NCBI RefSeq assembly: GCF_016859285.1
Contig: NC_053408.1
Location: 12,409,213-12,473,212, forward strand
Origin: Xiphias gladius
Taxonomy: Eukaryota; Chordata; Actinopteri; Istiophoriformes; Xiphiidae
Direction of reading: 5' to 3'
Length of the DNA stretch: 64,000 nucleotides
How positions within the stretch are numbered: the first letter of the stretch is position 1; each line of letters starts with the position of its first letter. Shown here piece after piece: positions 11,496 to 24,212 of the stretch. Position numbers and translations under genes: made by a program. Below the pieces are notes generated by a model that made no database searches, was not told the origin of the DNA, and saw only the letters and a program-made list of their open reading frames with translations.

Positions 11496-14400
11496 GCCAG
11501 CAGAGCTCCATGTCTGACTCAGACCTTATGAAGAGTGGGGGACCAGGCAGCAGGGGTCCCGATTGCCGCTCGCCTCCAACTCCCAGGATGGAGCTGCTCA
11601 GCCCCTCCAAGGTGAAGGACCGCTCTCAGAACGTCACAGAGAAGGTCACGCAGGTAGGGGGGCCGAGAACCTCACATGGGCTCAGTCGCTGGCTGTCTGC
11701 ATCGGTTTATACTCACGAGGCGTGCAGCTGGACTGACTGAAAGCCAGGAAGAGGCAATTTAAGAGCTCAAAGTGAATTAACTTATTCATTCACTACCAAA
11801 TTTCAAGTAAAAATCTGTGACTGTAATGCCCAATGATGTATTCAAGGCTTGCCAGGTTCAGTCAGTCATTAAAGGGCTCACATTAATAATGTTTTGATTT
11901 CCAAGAAGTTGAGAGGCTTCCAGAAAGTTGCCGTAATGGTAGACTGCTGTTAATTAACCCCCTAGTGGAAAAATCAGTAGGTGGTTTGGTAGCTGAATGT
12001 TTTCCTCCTGGAAGTGAAAAACAAAGTTAGATTGAGCCACAGTTCAATTCAGAGCTTAGTGCTGCAGCCCTGGGGCCCAGCATTCTGCATCACTGCCTCT
12101 GTACGATGCTGGATGGTGGACATGAAACAAATGCAAGGGAAGTGCTTGCAGCAACCCGGGACCTTGTCGCAGGGGGTCACTTGTTAATCCCTTTCTGTCT
12201 GTCCATTTGATAGTCTATCTTTATATTTTTATAACTATCCATGTATGTATCTGATTAATAGATCCATCTATCTGCGAGAGGTCTGTGAGATTCGTCAGGG
12301 CAGCGATTATTATTTTGAAATTGGACTGTGGCAGCACATGAACTCAGTTGTGTGATTGTGACGCCAAATTCATCATTACAGCCCTCCAGCCCACCAGCAT
12401 CCTGCACTCAGCCAACTCTTGCTTAGTTGATTACAGCACACTGGTGCTTTAGGTTCGCACAAGTGTTGTTGTTTTTTTTTCGCTATCTGGAAATAATTCT
12501 ACTGTCTGGATTTAATCTTTACCCAAGTCTCGCCTCCGCTGAGAGTCACCAATGACAGGATGGTCAAGGATTTGTTGGACCTACAAGGTTGCAAAACCAG
12601 AGCATGTAGCCCCCACCAAGAACTTGGTCAAAACAGTATGTCTTCTAGAAAGGTCTGTTGGTTGGTATTAGTTCAGAAAGGAAGATATTTTTGAGATTGC
12701 AGTTTATTGTTTCAGAGATGGTACTTGTTTTACTGTTTTATTTTCCGTGTAATTTCATTCATTTGCCTTCTGGGAGAATAAATTGTTTTATCAAAATGCA
12801 TAACAACGACACTAAATAGTGCACATTAAAAGTTCAGATTTCCCTATGAAAGATTGAAAGTGCATGTTCGTATTTGAGAATCACTGCATACTGCTGCATT
12901 CTTTATGCTTAGGTACTTTCTTTGGAGTCCGATGTACTGCCTGAATACAAACTCCAGGTGCCAGTGACAGCATGGTGGATCTTGCTTCACTACAGCCCCT
13001 TTAAGGCGTTTTGGGATTGGATCATTCTCCTCCTGGTCCTCTACACAGCTGTTTTCACTCCTTACTCAGCTGCCTTCCTCTTGGATGAACATGGGGATTT
13101 ACGTCATAGGAGTTGTGGCTACACATGTAACCCTCTGAATGTGGCGGACCTTATGGTGGACGTGCTGTTTATTGTGGATATAGTCATCAACCTTCGCACA
13201 ACATACGTGGACCAGAATGACGAGGTGGTCACACAGCCGAGCCGGATAGCCAAGCACTATATCAAAGGCTGGTTCTCTATTGATTTGTTTGCAGCGATCC
13301 CTTTTGACCTTCTCATATTCAGATCTGGCTCTGATGAGGTAAGAACTCTGCCTCCCTGAAAGCTTTTATTTTTTGAAGTTTTCCAGAAAAAAACAAATTC
13401 ACATTGTGTTAATTCTGAAATTGTTTCAGCAGTAATCCTTATAGTTGTGCTCTCCTCAAGTGTCTAAACTGATTGACTGACTGTCTAAATGATTTCTAAT
13501 TAAGTTCTCTAAAGTTACTATAAATTGAAAGGCCATTTTCCTGCCTAACATCTTCTTCCCTGTTGTTAACGGACACCAAAGATGGCAACCTTAACAAGCC
13601 TGCTGAAAACAGCTCGGCTGCTGCGATTGGTCCGTGTGGCAAGAAAACTGGACCGATATTCTGAATATGGGGCTGCTGTCCTCTTCTTACTCATGTGCAC
13701 CTTTGTACTCATTGCCCATTGGCTAGCCTGCATTTGGTATGCCATTGGCTTTGTGGAGAGGCCATACACAGAGACCGGTTGGCTGGACAACCTGGCTGAA
13801 CAACTGGGCAAGGCATACAACGACAGCGACTCCTCCTCTGGCCCATCGGTCAAAGACAAGTATGTGACTGCTCTTTACTTTACCTTGAGCAGCTTGACGA
13901 GTGTGGGCTTCGGTAATGTTTCTCCAAACACCAACTCTGAGAAGATCTTCTCCATCTGCGTCATGGTCATTGGCTGTGAGTTGAATAATAATGTTAGGGA
14001 TTGTACGAAAATTCACTTTTTAAAAAAACAAGACCCTCCATAGCGTTATTAATAATTTATTTGGAAATGTCAGACTACCCTCCCATCTCTTCAGCAAAAA
14101 GAAAGAACAAATACCAACCCCCATTTCCTGCCCCCCCCTCCATAATTTTCCTACAGTTCCTTAACATACAGAACATGAGCTCTGCCTGTTTTCATAACTT
14201 CTTAGCACCTTTACCGAATTTTAGCTCATTGTTATTTGTTTGTCCTCTTTTGCTTCTGACTCAGCTCTCATGTATGCCAGCATATTTGGGAATGTGTCTG
14301 CCATTATCCAGCGGCTGTACTCAGGTACAACCCGCTACCACACCCAGATGCTGCGAGTCAAAGAGTTCATCCGATTCCACCAAATCCCCGGTGGCCTGCG

Positions 14401-17400
14401 CCAAAGGCTGGAGGAGTACTTTCAGCATGCCTGGTCATACACAAATGGCATTGACATGAATGCTGTAAGCATAAAAAGTGACAATATTTACCTCTGTAAC
14501 ATCTCGTGGTTGTTCAGTATCCACGTTTTGCATCCAATTGCTGATATTTCAGTGGTTTTGTCTCCCCTTACTCAGGTGTTGAAGGGGTTTCCAGAGTCTT
14601 TGCAGGCTGACATCTGTTTGCACTTGAACAGATCTCTGCTACAGAACTGTAAGGCTTTCCGTGGAGGCAGTCAAGCCTGTCTGCGTGCCTTGGCTATGAG
14701 GTTCAAGACAGTCCACGCTCCTCCAGGAGATACTCTTATCCACTACGGTGACATCCTGGACTCTCTCTTCTTCATCTCTCGTGGTTCGATCCAGGTCATA
14801 AGGGATGATGTTGTGGTAGCAATATTAGGTAACATATCTAATTATAATGTAGTGTCTCAGAAATGTTCCAAAGCCTAGTTCAAAAACACTATCTACTCGA
14901 ATAAAAAATATTCGTGCTCTTACAGAAAGGAATGACACATTTGGTGAGACTATCCACCTGTATGATGAGCCAGGGAAGTCCAATTCTGATGTGCACACCA
15001 TCACCTACTGTGACCTGCACCGCATCCTGAGGGATGACCTGCTGGAGGTCCTGGATATCTACCCCAGCTTTGCAGACAACTTCTGGAGGAACCTGGAGAT
15101 AACTTTTGACCTGAGAGATGTACGTTGGTAGCTGGTTTTTAAGAAAAAAAATGAACATATTGACATTTTAAAATTCACAGCACGGTATTCTATGATTTTT
15201 CACAATCATTATCTGTCTTTTTCTCCTGTGTTGATCAGGCTGATCAAGTGCCACCAATAATAACAACTGATGATTCTGGTGACGACTGTGGATATCACCA
15301 CAAGCCAAGACACAGAATCCATTCCCTGGACTGCCGAATTAGGCCAGGTGAGATATATTGTGACATAGGTTTATTATTTTTTCTTTCTATCTAATGTCTA
15401 TACTAATGTATAGAACAGCCTTGCTTGATGATCGATACGTTCAGGGTGTTTCTAATTTTATTCATTGGAGCCATGTTGGGACAGTCTCTGGCTCCCTGAC
15501 ATCCTGAGTGAGATTAAGAGACACATAGACAAAATACTGCAACTGAGTGACTGAAATACTTTCCTGTAAACAGATGGAATCGATCATGAAGACTCGTACC
15601 CCCTTCAGTCCTTCCATCATCGTCACTCACCTCCCCAGGCCCACTGGGATGACCACTGTAGCTGTGGATCCCCATGCTCCCAGTCCAGTGAGGAGCTGGC
15701 TAAGTCTCTTGCCCATGGTGCCAAAGTAGAGCTTTATCCTCCAGAGGATGCCACGCATGACTACTCCTCCTCTGTAGTGCAGCTGCTACCCCCAAGTGGC
15801 ACGTCAGTGGGGAGGGAAGCAGTGTTGGACAGGGGCCGCCAAGGTAGGTGGATATTGCCTTAACTGTCCTGGAGAGACATACAGCGTGTGTTTGCCCAGT
15901 ATTTTTTAAACAAGCAAGGCTGGACTGCTGCTGAAGGTGTCGCATTTGTGGATTGAGACTTGAATGTTGAAAATACCCTGTGGAGTCTTGGTTGGAATAG
16001 CACATGATTCTGAGTGCTTTGTGTGTATCCCAGGGCCATGCAGACATGTTCAATGCATAACTTACCTCAAAACATTGCCCTACAGTGCCACTAGTGGTCA
16101 AAAACTTCACAAGGTCCCTTTAATGTTATGTATTTCTACTGTGTGTCTTTAGCATTTTTTTTAGCGCTTTAATCAAGAGAAATGGGTAAAAATTTGTACC
16201 AATTTTTTGTCTTTTTATTTTCCTCAGCTTCATCTTTGAATGTGCCAGCAGTGTATGGGTACTGGCCAGACCGACAGTCACAACAGTTTTCCAGTCGCGC
16301 ATGGCGATCTTCTTCTGTCCGCAACTCATACCACCCGCCACCATTCACAGAAGAAAGGCCCAGTGAGCTGGAGTCTCGACTTGAGGTTTTACATTCACAG
16401 CTCAACAGGTGAATTTTCTGTTGTTCACTTTTTAAAGAGGTACTGTGCAGTTTTACGTGTTTTTTTGAGCTGTAAACTAAATGATATGACTGTACTGTGA
16501 TGAAACCCATCAGCTCGGGTGCTGATATTGACATTTCTCTCCAAGGTTATAAAATTGCCACTTCATGGGTTGAAATGTACTTATTTACTTTTTTACTGTT
16601 TTAAATCATCCTGCACCTTGCAAGGCCAGTGCTGACATAGAGTCAGCCATTTGGTATTTATGAAATTTATATATGGCTAGAAGTGTCTCAGCCAGAAAGG
16701 TCCAGCAAAAGCATTCAGTGTTCAGGCAGAAGGACGCAACAGGGCCAGGAAGGCTTATGACCATATTAATGGAACAGGACAACTCCACCAGGGCAAACAA
16801 AGTGGTGCAAATACAGAGACAGATGCAGTGGGAAACTGAGAGAGTCCTCCTTTAAGATTCATTAAAGGTGCAATTTGCTGTCATTTAATTAAAATTTCTA
16901 GCCATATGTCCCGGACTAATCATTTCATTAAATAGCTTCTGTATATAAAAATTCTTCTGCCATTCTCTTCGTTTAATTGCCCAGACTGGAGACTCGTATG
17001 ACAGCCGACATCAACGTTATTCTCCAGCTTCTCCAGAGGCAGATCGCTCCTGTACCTCCCGCTTACAGCACTGTATCATCTAGTACCCTCCCTTCTGACT
17101 CACCTGGCCTGTATGGGACTGGGACACCAGTGCTGCACAGCATGTACCCCATTTCTCCCCTACAGATGGACAGCAGAGCACCCACACAGGTACGGACTCA
17201 AAGTCACTGTTCTCATGAACAGAAACTCATCTCTAGCCTTTTACTTAAGAAATAAAAGTTAAAAAGTATGTGATTTCTTAACTCTAGAACTTGACCCAGA
17301 CTCACCTTAAATTCACCAAGAAGTCCCAGGAATCACTGTCCAGCGGTATCCATGTGACTGTAGCGTCAGATGACACCATGTTCATGGCCGTCACCCCTGA

Positions 17401-17584
17401 AACTGAGACCCATACAGGGTTAACCCCGCAGCTGCCCCAGCCATCAGTTAAATCCTCCCTCACGGAGAACTCCAGGCTGTGCGGCAGCCTCCGCTACCCC
17501 TCGCTGCCGGGGAACCTGGACATCACCTCAGGACTGGCTGAGATCCAGAAACACCTGTCAGACCCTGTGCTGCCTGTCATCTGA
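11496..17584 (+). CDS. kcnh6: KCNH6 (ERG2), voltage-gated potassium channel, 5' partial
   Basis: Eleven exons join in frame: 11496-11653, 12913-13338, 13582-13975, 14265-14464, 14576-14828, 14926-15119, 15239-15347, 15574-15843, 16228-16408, 16985-17189 and 17288-17584 (about 894 residues). In order they encode the end of the N-terminal linker (NVTEKVTQ), S1-S3, the arginine-rich S4 ([17 protein letters not shown]), S5, the pore with filter SVGFG, S6, the C-linker, the cyclic-nucleotide-binding homology domain ([21 protein letters not shown]), a divergent tail, and a leucine-rich helix ([16 protein letters not shown]) of the kind that helps tetramers form. KCNH6 fits better than KCNH2: the pre-S4 loop resembles KCNH6, and the P-loop turret has VERPY, GWLDNL and [10 protein letters not shown]. 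The first exon starts mid-codon, so upstream exons are implied, yet no PAS or cap exon is seen. An ATG sits in the first exon (SSMSDSD). Confidence 0.93.
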
Positions 17585-19472
17585 GGACCTTCAGTAAAAG
17601 TTTTCGTGGCAACCAGTGTGACTTTGAAAGACAGTAGTAACACGTCCTGTGGAAGGAGCCATAGGACTAGTCCAAGAATCAATTATCATTACACATTTGG
17701 ACAACAAGTAGTGTCTCAAAATCAGATAGTGGTGGCCTGCAAGGGTTTCCGTCACAAACAGTCTTGACACAGATTTAGATGCTCTTTCAGTGACAATTGC
17801 AACACAATTATTATACATTCTAGAGGAAAATTGCTAATTTACAGTATGTGCATGATGAAGCGGGCACAGGAGTTCTTCTTTACATCAGTAATCATGTTTT
17901 ACATCTTCTTGTTTCATCCCAGTTTGGTTTTGTGAGCACTAGTTCTGTTCCATCCCTAATCTGTCGTACTCCTGGTCCTGTTTAAATCCTCAGTAATTAT
18001 TTCCCTTGCTGATCAGTGCAGAGCTCCTACCCACAGACTACAGCCTGACTGATACTTTATTTTTGAGTCCATCGGCAATATTGTTATTTGAAAGTAAATT
18101 TTGGGTAATGCGTTTATTTACTTTCGTGCCAAAAGTTAGATGAAAAGATCAATACCCTTCCCAGCACTGTCCAATAAATATGAAGCTACAGCAACCAGGG
18201 AAACAGCTTTCTAAATTACCACAAACATATCTCTGGTATTTCTGTACTACAATACCTGGTTAATTACTTGCCAACATACAGTTTGTGCCACTTCACTGGA
18301 CCTCCCTCACCTGTATCAATCTGGCTCCAATTTCTGAAAATGAGTCCATGAACAATTTCATTTCAAGTTCAGCAAACAATTACACATCATAGCCACACAC
18401 TGAAACTGTTGCAGCAAATGGGACTCCTGTTCACTCCCAGGGCTTGTGTCTTCCGTCCAATCCCGATTCCAACATCCCAACAGGACTGGCAACATTCACG
18501 AATCTATGTCAATTTCTTGACTGTTTGACCAACTATTCTCTCTATACTATACAGATCTTGGAGGATATATTCAGACAGTGTTTTACAGCAACTGGAAGAA
18601 TACAGTTTTTCAAACTCATCATCATTTCTAACTAAACCTCTAGTATAAATTCTTATCAGTGTTAATGAGTCACCTCACTATGAAATAACGTAAACTGTTG
18701 TCTTAATATAAAATTTCTGTACAGTGGTTTAAACTGTGACAGACTGTTTATTTCTGTATAAAGTAAAATGATATTGCTATGAATAAACTTACTGTTGCAG
18801 AAATGACAAAGAAATATGTATTGTGGTCAGTTAATACTAGTAAATTGTTGGGGATATAATTAATATAGCTCAACTAATATGTTTTTCATATCACAAATTA
18901 TATTCAGTTGAATAAAATATATATATTATATTATAAGTTTAAGAATACAATCGAATACAGGAAAACACTTAAATCCACATTAACCACATTCAATCCACTT
19001 TTAAATATGGCTAAATTGCATCAAAAAATGAATCCTGAAGGATCATGTAGTGGCTTAAACGACAAAACAAAATGTACGCCGTAGCATGGAAAACCATGTA
19101 ACTGACTAACCAATTTGTCCATCAGACAACATGCTGAAAGCTTGAGGGGTACTGAACCTCGGTCCATGTCTGTACAGGACAACAGATTTAAAACTTTTTT
19201 TGATTGCTTGAGACTTGGCTTTTGTTTTTGTTTTGGTGCTCGTTCAAGTTTTCTGATACAGGACAGCTTGGTAGTCCAGTATCACAAATTCAAGGGGTGA
19301 CATATTGTAGTTCTCACTCAGCTGATAAGAGCTTTACACACATCATCTGTATCAACAGGAGGCCAATACAAGCATGTTGCTCTGTCCTTCGTAAACAAGG
19401 AATGTCCTTTAAGAAACTCAGCTTGAGAATGTTCTTGAGTTGTTTGATGCTTCATTTCTTCATGTCTGCAGC
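17585..19472 (+). other. kcnh6 3' UTR and flanking AT-rich sequence
   Basis: Downstream of the kcnh6 stop there is no recognisable gene. AATAAA at 18782-18787 is the best candidate for the end of the transcript. The part after about 18800 is AT-rich. Confidence 0.5.
18782..18787 (+). promoter_or_regulatory. Candidate polyadenylation signal of kcnh6
   Basis: Canonical AATAAA about 1.2 kb after the stop codon, followed by a GT-containing stretch. Assigned by position only. Confidence 0.4.
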
Positions 19473-19646
19473 TCAGACTCGGAGGATTTGGAGGCAGTTG
19501 TTGTAGCAGATAGCGATCCAGACGGGCTGTGTTGAGGCCCACTTTACGTTATTGATCTCTCCCTTGGCTGTGTAGGCCAGTATAGGGTCCTCAATGGCCC
19601 GTGGCATATGCTGGATGTCCCAGATTAGAGCTTGGTGGTCGTCCGC
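19473..19646 (-). pseudogene. dcaf7: Decayed last exon of DCAF7 (WDR68)
   Basis: The minus strand encodes ADDHQALIWDIQ, then MPRAIEDPILAYTA, then NNVKWASTQP, IAICYNNC and LQILRV, followed by TGA at 475-473. This is the C-terminal WD40 exon of DCAF7, a CUL4-DDB1 adaptor and DYRK1A partner. DCAF7 is nearly invariant in vertebrates, but here I count about five replacements against the family sequence I remember (Q to H, E to K, Q to K, D to V, E to Q). Just upstream is an acceptor-like pyrimidine tract (CCTCCTCCCCTCATCTCTG), but the expected AG before the exon is absent. No other dcaf7 exon is visible up to 22.4 kb. The kept intronic tract argues against a retrocopy and for a decaying genomic duplicate, perhaps from the teleost genome duplication. 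Confidence 0.75.
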
Positions 19647-19659
19647 AGACAGAGATGAG

Positions 19660-22430
19660 GGGAGGAGGTTTGATTTGAATCGATTTATCTTATTTAGACA
19701 GGAAGAAAATAAACACCACATGTTCCTGGCCTGATTCTGGTTTCCACCAGATTTGCACCAGGTTATTTCTTGTTCAGCGTGACATGAAAACATTAAAAAG
19801 CAAGATCGGGGGAAACATAAAACAATTGAGGGACAAAATACAGAAGATCAGCAGCACATCAGAGTATTGCACTACAGTAGCAATGCAATGATTGCCAGTG
19901 GAGGGAATTTTAGAGTGAATGCACGTGACTGTGTTGTCGAGCTGTTTTGACCAAAATTATTTTGATTATGATATTAACTTCAGGGTTCCCTTTTTGGAAC
20001 TTGGTTGGCAGATTTTTTTTTCTCTCAACGTTGCACATTCTGCTCTGATTAGTTATGTCAACATCAAACATGAGCTGAATCAGATCCTGATGCATCCCAG
20101 GAATCATTCTGGGAAAACTAGATGTCAACAAGTACTTCTGTCCTTAAATGTAAAAAAAAAGTGTAATCATTTCTTCTGTTGTCAGCAGAGATGGTCTTCA
20201 TTTCTGTTCCTATTATAAACTACAGGAAGTCCTGCATTTGATAATAAACTAGGAAAAACACGACCTTCTCAAACAGAAATTAAAACCCCTATGTGTGGGA
20301 TTTGAAAATTTCTGACTTAGACCATTTTTATGATAGCATCAAGACACACTGTTGCAGACAATGTATTCTTCTTCCCCCCCTAGCCCCCCCACAATTTTAC
20401 TTTTCCAATGTAGACAATGATAAACATGTATTTACTGGCACAATGTTGAGAGGAGGTCACATATGTGGCATAAGAAGGGCTCCCTCTTGTGCTCAATGTC
20501 AGTTGCTGCAATGATGTAAAACCTTGCACTGAGATAATCGTCTCCTCTCATTCTGCAGCAACTACTAATACATCTGCGGGCAAATCCCCCAACCTCCATA
20601 TTGCAAACAAACTTCCGTGTGAGTACTGCTAACTGCGTTTTCTGTAAAACCTCTGTACCTGCTGTACAGATGTGGCCAGTGGGTCCTGCTTCGCGAAGAG
20701 GCACAAAAACAAAACAAAAACAAAAAAACAGCCCAGCAAAAGTAGCTTTTGAAATAAAACAGGGGTTTTTCTGTACCTCGGTTCTGGGAGATTAGAGAAA
20801 CAGTCAACAGATAAGTAACGTTGTAGTCTGTCTTACACCAAAAAAGCAAACTTTTAAATATTTTACATATATTTTAAATATTATTTTAAATATTTTGATC
20901 ATGAAGTTATCAATAATACATGGGTTACCTTTATTCTTTTTTTTCCACTGCTACCACTGTAATTCATTGCCATTTCCACCCAACAGAAACATTTTCTGTT
21001 ATTACAGTTCGGTGATTCTTGCATCGATCGTACACTGCAATTTCTCCCGTTCTTCTCTGGCTTGCACCCCGCTCCTGTACATGTGGCTCCTCCCAACATT
21101 TACTGATTAAATGACGTGATTTTTGACCCCACCGCGTAAATGCAGGCAGAGGGATCCGCAATGTTCACCAGGACAGAGAGCAGCAAAATGCCAACGGTGC
21201 ACACGAGGGCAACGCCTCTCCCTCTCAGCCGCTCTGAGGCCGGACACTTGGCCTCTTCTCTGACCTCCGCCCTGTGACTGCAAAGGCTCATTTGACCTCT
21301 GAATATACCTCAGCAATGCTATGACAAAGACTGTTCATCGGCAGTGACAGCACATTTGTGGTAATAAACCCGAGCCTCGACACTTCATTTGCCTGTAGTG
21401 TACAGGATTTTTTTTTTGCCACACACTTTGGTTTTTTTCCACCTGCCTACAACAACAACATCTGCATGTTGAGTAATCACAGAGTTTGAAAAATGAGTGT
21501 CCACAGCACACTGTTGGCAAATTCTGATGGTATTTGCACCCCTTTTGACGAGCATAGGTCAAAGGATATTCTAGGCCATAGGTTCACTTCAGCATTTCAT
21601 TCCTCACTCATTTCAAGGTTTGTGACAGATCTATGGTAGACCTACATCACGGACCCCAGATGATTAAGCCCTCTGACTCTGACTCTAGCACCACCAGCAG
21701 GTTGGCATTTTTGGCTTTCAGTGAAATGTCTTTACAGCTTCGGGGCGGATTCCCGAGAAACGTCGAACAACGACGAATCTTACTGGGTTCGGTGATCCTG
21801 CCTTTACCTCTACTGCCACCAGCAGGTCGTATTTTTCACTTATCCTGTGAAGTACATCAACATCTACTTGATGGAAACTTGGCTGTAAACTCATTCTTTC
21901 ACCACTGACCAGCTGTCACGTCAGAAGAGATAAATTGAGGTTCCAGTGTAAACACAGGAATACTGGTTTGGATGTTTATCACGACCCTCGCCTCTGCGGG
22001 TCTGCTCTTTTCCATAAATATATGCTTTGCAAATTTGCCACTGACACCGAGTCATGAATTTGATCGATGTCTAAACGCAAACATGTGCGTAGGTTTGCAC
22101 AGAGGCTTAACACTTTTGTCAAGGTTACAAGATACACTAGAGCATACAGTGCAGCACAAGTACCCCTACACAACCTCATCAAAAGGTAAAGTATGTGTCT
22201 GTGTTTTTTATTCCAATGTGCAGTGAATTTCAAACAGGTAAACCCAATAAAGACACACCATTTTCAACATAGTGTTGAAAAATTAGTCAGTATTTTGACA
22301 GCATTACAGTATAGCACGCAAGGTTCTTGAATGGCGCGTATCGTGCATGTGTGTTCGTGAATTTATTTTTCATGCTCTAAAGTAGCATACCTGTGTCTTT
22401 CAGGTCTTTTATCCACTACTCTGCTCAATA
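19660..22430. other. Interval between dcaf7 relic and GPCR, no clear gene
   Basis: This is where further dcaf7 exons should lie, and I see none. It holds a minus-strand ORF of 63 codons at 21100-21291 with one hydrophobic segment (GVALVCTVGILLLSVLVNIA), which I do not recognise and list only as a finding. The rest is AT-rich, without recognisable coding sequence. Confidence 0.45.
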
Positions 22431-23330
22431 ATGTTGCTTGAGATACATCTTCGTTCCAAGAATCTGTCCAACAGCTCTGCCGCATCTGGATTTGTCTGGG
22501 AAAATTTTGACCTTGACTCGTGTAAAGACTTTGAAGAGGGCAAGTATATTTGGGCTTTTTGTACTGCACTGTGCTTTCCTCTTGGTTTTCCTGCATCTGT
22601 TGCCATCTTCTGGGAGATGTTCAAGACACACAGGAGAGGGACTCCCCTCACACCAAATCTTTTTTTAATAATGAACCTCTCCACCATGGATTTTCTCTTC
22701 TTGGTCTTCATCCCACCTGGATTATTGAATCACTTAATCTGGGAGTATTGGCTGTTTGAAGCAATTTGGAACTTCGTTTATGCCTTGAACACGTGCGGGC
22801 GACCCCTCCTGATGGCTTGTGTCTGTCTGGACTGCTATGTGGCTGTGGTTCATCCAATCACCTACTGTAAGAAAAAGAGTCTGACTCCCAGGGTGGTAAT
22901 GGTGGGCATTGTTTGGACTTTGACGCTTGCATCTGGGATTGCATACTGTGTTTTTTACAGGTTATACTTTAGCATGTTCGCCACTGTGCCATTTATAATA
23001 TCCATTGTAATAATCGGATTCTGTGATTCTTTTATTGTCCATGCATTAATTAAGTCTGACCCCAGCAGGAAAAACATTCACCCACAGAAGCGAAGAGCCA
23101 TTCAGACCCTCATCAACAGCCTGGTCATGGCAGTCCTCTTCTACCTTCCTCCAGTTCTTCTGTATTCAATCGGGACGATTCTGATCAGCAATCTCACTGT
23201 GTTCATGTGTATTATTGTTTATCCGACTAATATTTGTTCCAGTTTGGGATCTGCTGTCATGCCTATACTCTACGTAAATAGTCTTGGGAAACTGGATCAT
23301 TTGAGGCTTGGATGCTGCAGGACGTCTTAA
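22431..23330 (+). CDS. Single-exon class A (rhodopsin-like) G-protein-coupled receptor
   Basis: An uninterrupted 299-residue ORF has seven hydrophobic segments: about 40-62, 77-100, 110-135, 155-175, 185-205, 220-245 and 255-280. The N-terminus carries N-glycosylation sites (NLS, NSS). TM2 has the conserved aspartate (LSTMD). The DRY box at the end of TM3 is replaced by DCY (VCLDCYVAVVHP). TM6 has FYLPPV in place of the usual CWLP-type motif, and TM7 ends MPILYVN where most receptors have NPxxY. The tail is very short. The layout suggests the P2Y/lipid-like delta group of receptors, with a fish-specific subfamily likely, but I cannot name ligand or orthologue. An acceptor-like TGTCTTTCAG at 22394-22403 may join a 5' UTR exon. 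A frameshifted paralogue faces it about 0.9 kb downstream. Confidence 0.85.
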   Translation: MLLEIHLRSKNLSNSSAASGFVWENFDLDSCKDFEEGKYIWAFCTALCFPLGFPASVAIFWEMFKTHRRGTPLTPNLFLIMNLSTMDFLFLVFIPPGLLNHLIWEYWLFEAIWNFVYALNTCGRPLLMACVCLDCYVAVVHPITYCKKKSLTPRVVMVGIVWTLTLASGIAYCVFYRLYFSMFATVPFIISIVIIGFCDSFIVHALIKSDPSRKNIHPQKRRAIQTLINSLVMAVLFYLPPVLLYSIGTILISNLTVFMCIIVYPTNICSSLGSAVMPILYVNSLGKLDHLRLGCCRTS

Positions 23331-24212
23331 TTTATGCCTCCTCTGCTCATTTCCGCATCTCCTTCTTGCCAAATCAGGTGCTGTAGTAGCCGTATACATT
23401 TATATGTATATATAAACCTTCTTAACTTTCCAGAACTTTCATAAATTGAGTTTCAGTCAACAACTTGTGTTGTTGTCATATGCATATTTGGATCATGGAA
23501 GTGATCATTCCTGTGCCCCATTGTGACGTGTTTTTATGTGATTCTTTCCTTAATTTATTTAGGAAAATAACATTAAGTTATTTAATGTTATGTTGTTCTT
23601 GTATGTTGTTGCTCATTTACTCTTAAATGTGTGTCATGTGTGTTATATGTATGCAGTAATATTTTGTTTTGCTGTAAAAAAAAAAAAAAAAAAAAGAAAG
23701 TTAAAATCACATAACTGTGCAAAATAAACTAAAAAAACCTAGTTCTCCTATATACTATAATCTGTATTCTTAAAACTTTTGACATTTGTCTACTCCAATA
23801 ATGACAAACTGGCATAGTTTATACAGAATAGTTGGAATGAATATTTGTACATAGATCTATACTGATATAAAGATTAGTATGTATAAAAAAATAAAAAAAA
23901 TCAGTGTAATCAAGCAAACAAAGCATCTTTGTTATGAATATATGAAATTGGAAGCAAGTCTGGCACTAGGGGACCCATCTGGATTTTACATAAAATGTGA
24001 CCCACATGCTGAAATCTGCTGACGCTTAAGCTCACAGAGACACAACTTACCACTGTGCAATTAAGCTCTTTTGTGAAAAAAAAAAAAAAACCCAAAAAAA
24101 AGAACAACAGAAGAGGCTCTTCCATCTCCCCAAAGTGCCCAAATAGAGCAGAGGCATGATTGCGCTCCCTGCAGTCCGAGGTTATCGGGATAGGTGTTGC
24201 TAATACGCATTC
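23331..24212. other. Interval between the two receptor copies
   Basis: This is the 3' flank of the intact receptor, with AATAAA at 23723-23728 and poly-A runs near 23677-23695 and 24077-24090. It has no coding sequence. The A-runs may be remnants of inserted retroelements. Confidence 0.5.

Noticed and set aside
13561-13600. ATG at 13582 as an alternative kcnh6 start
   Set aside because: It is the first codon after a splice acceptor, and upstream exons coding S1-S3 join it in phase, so it is an internal methionine.
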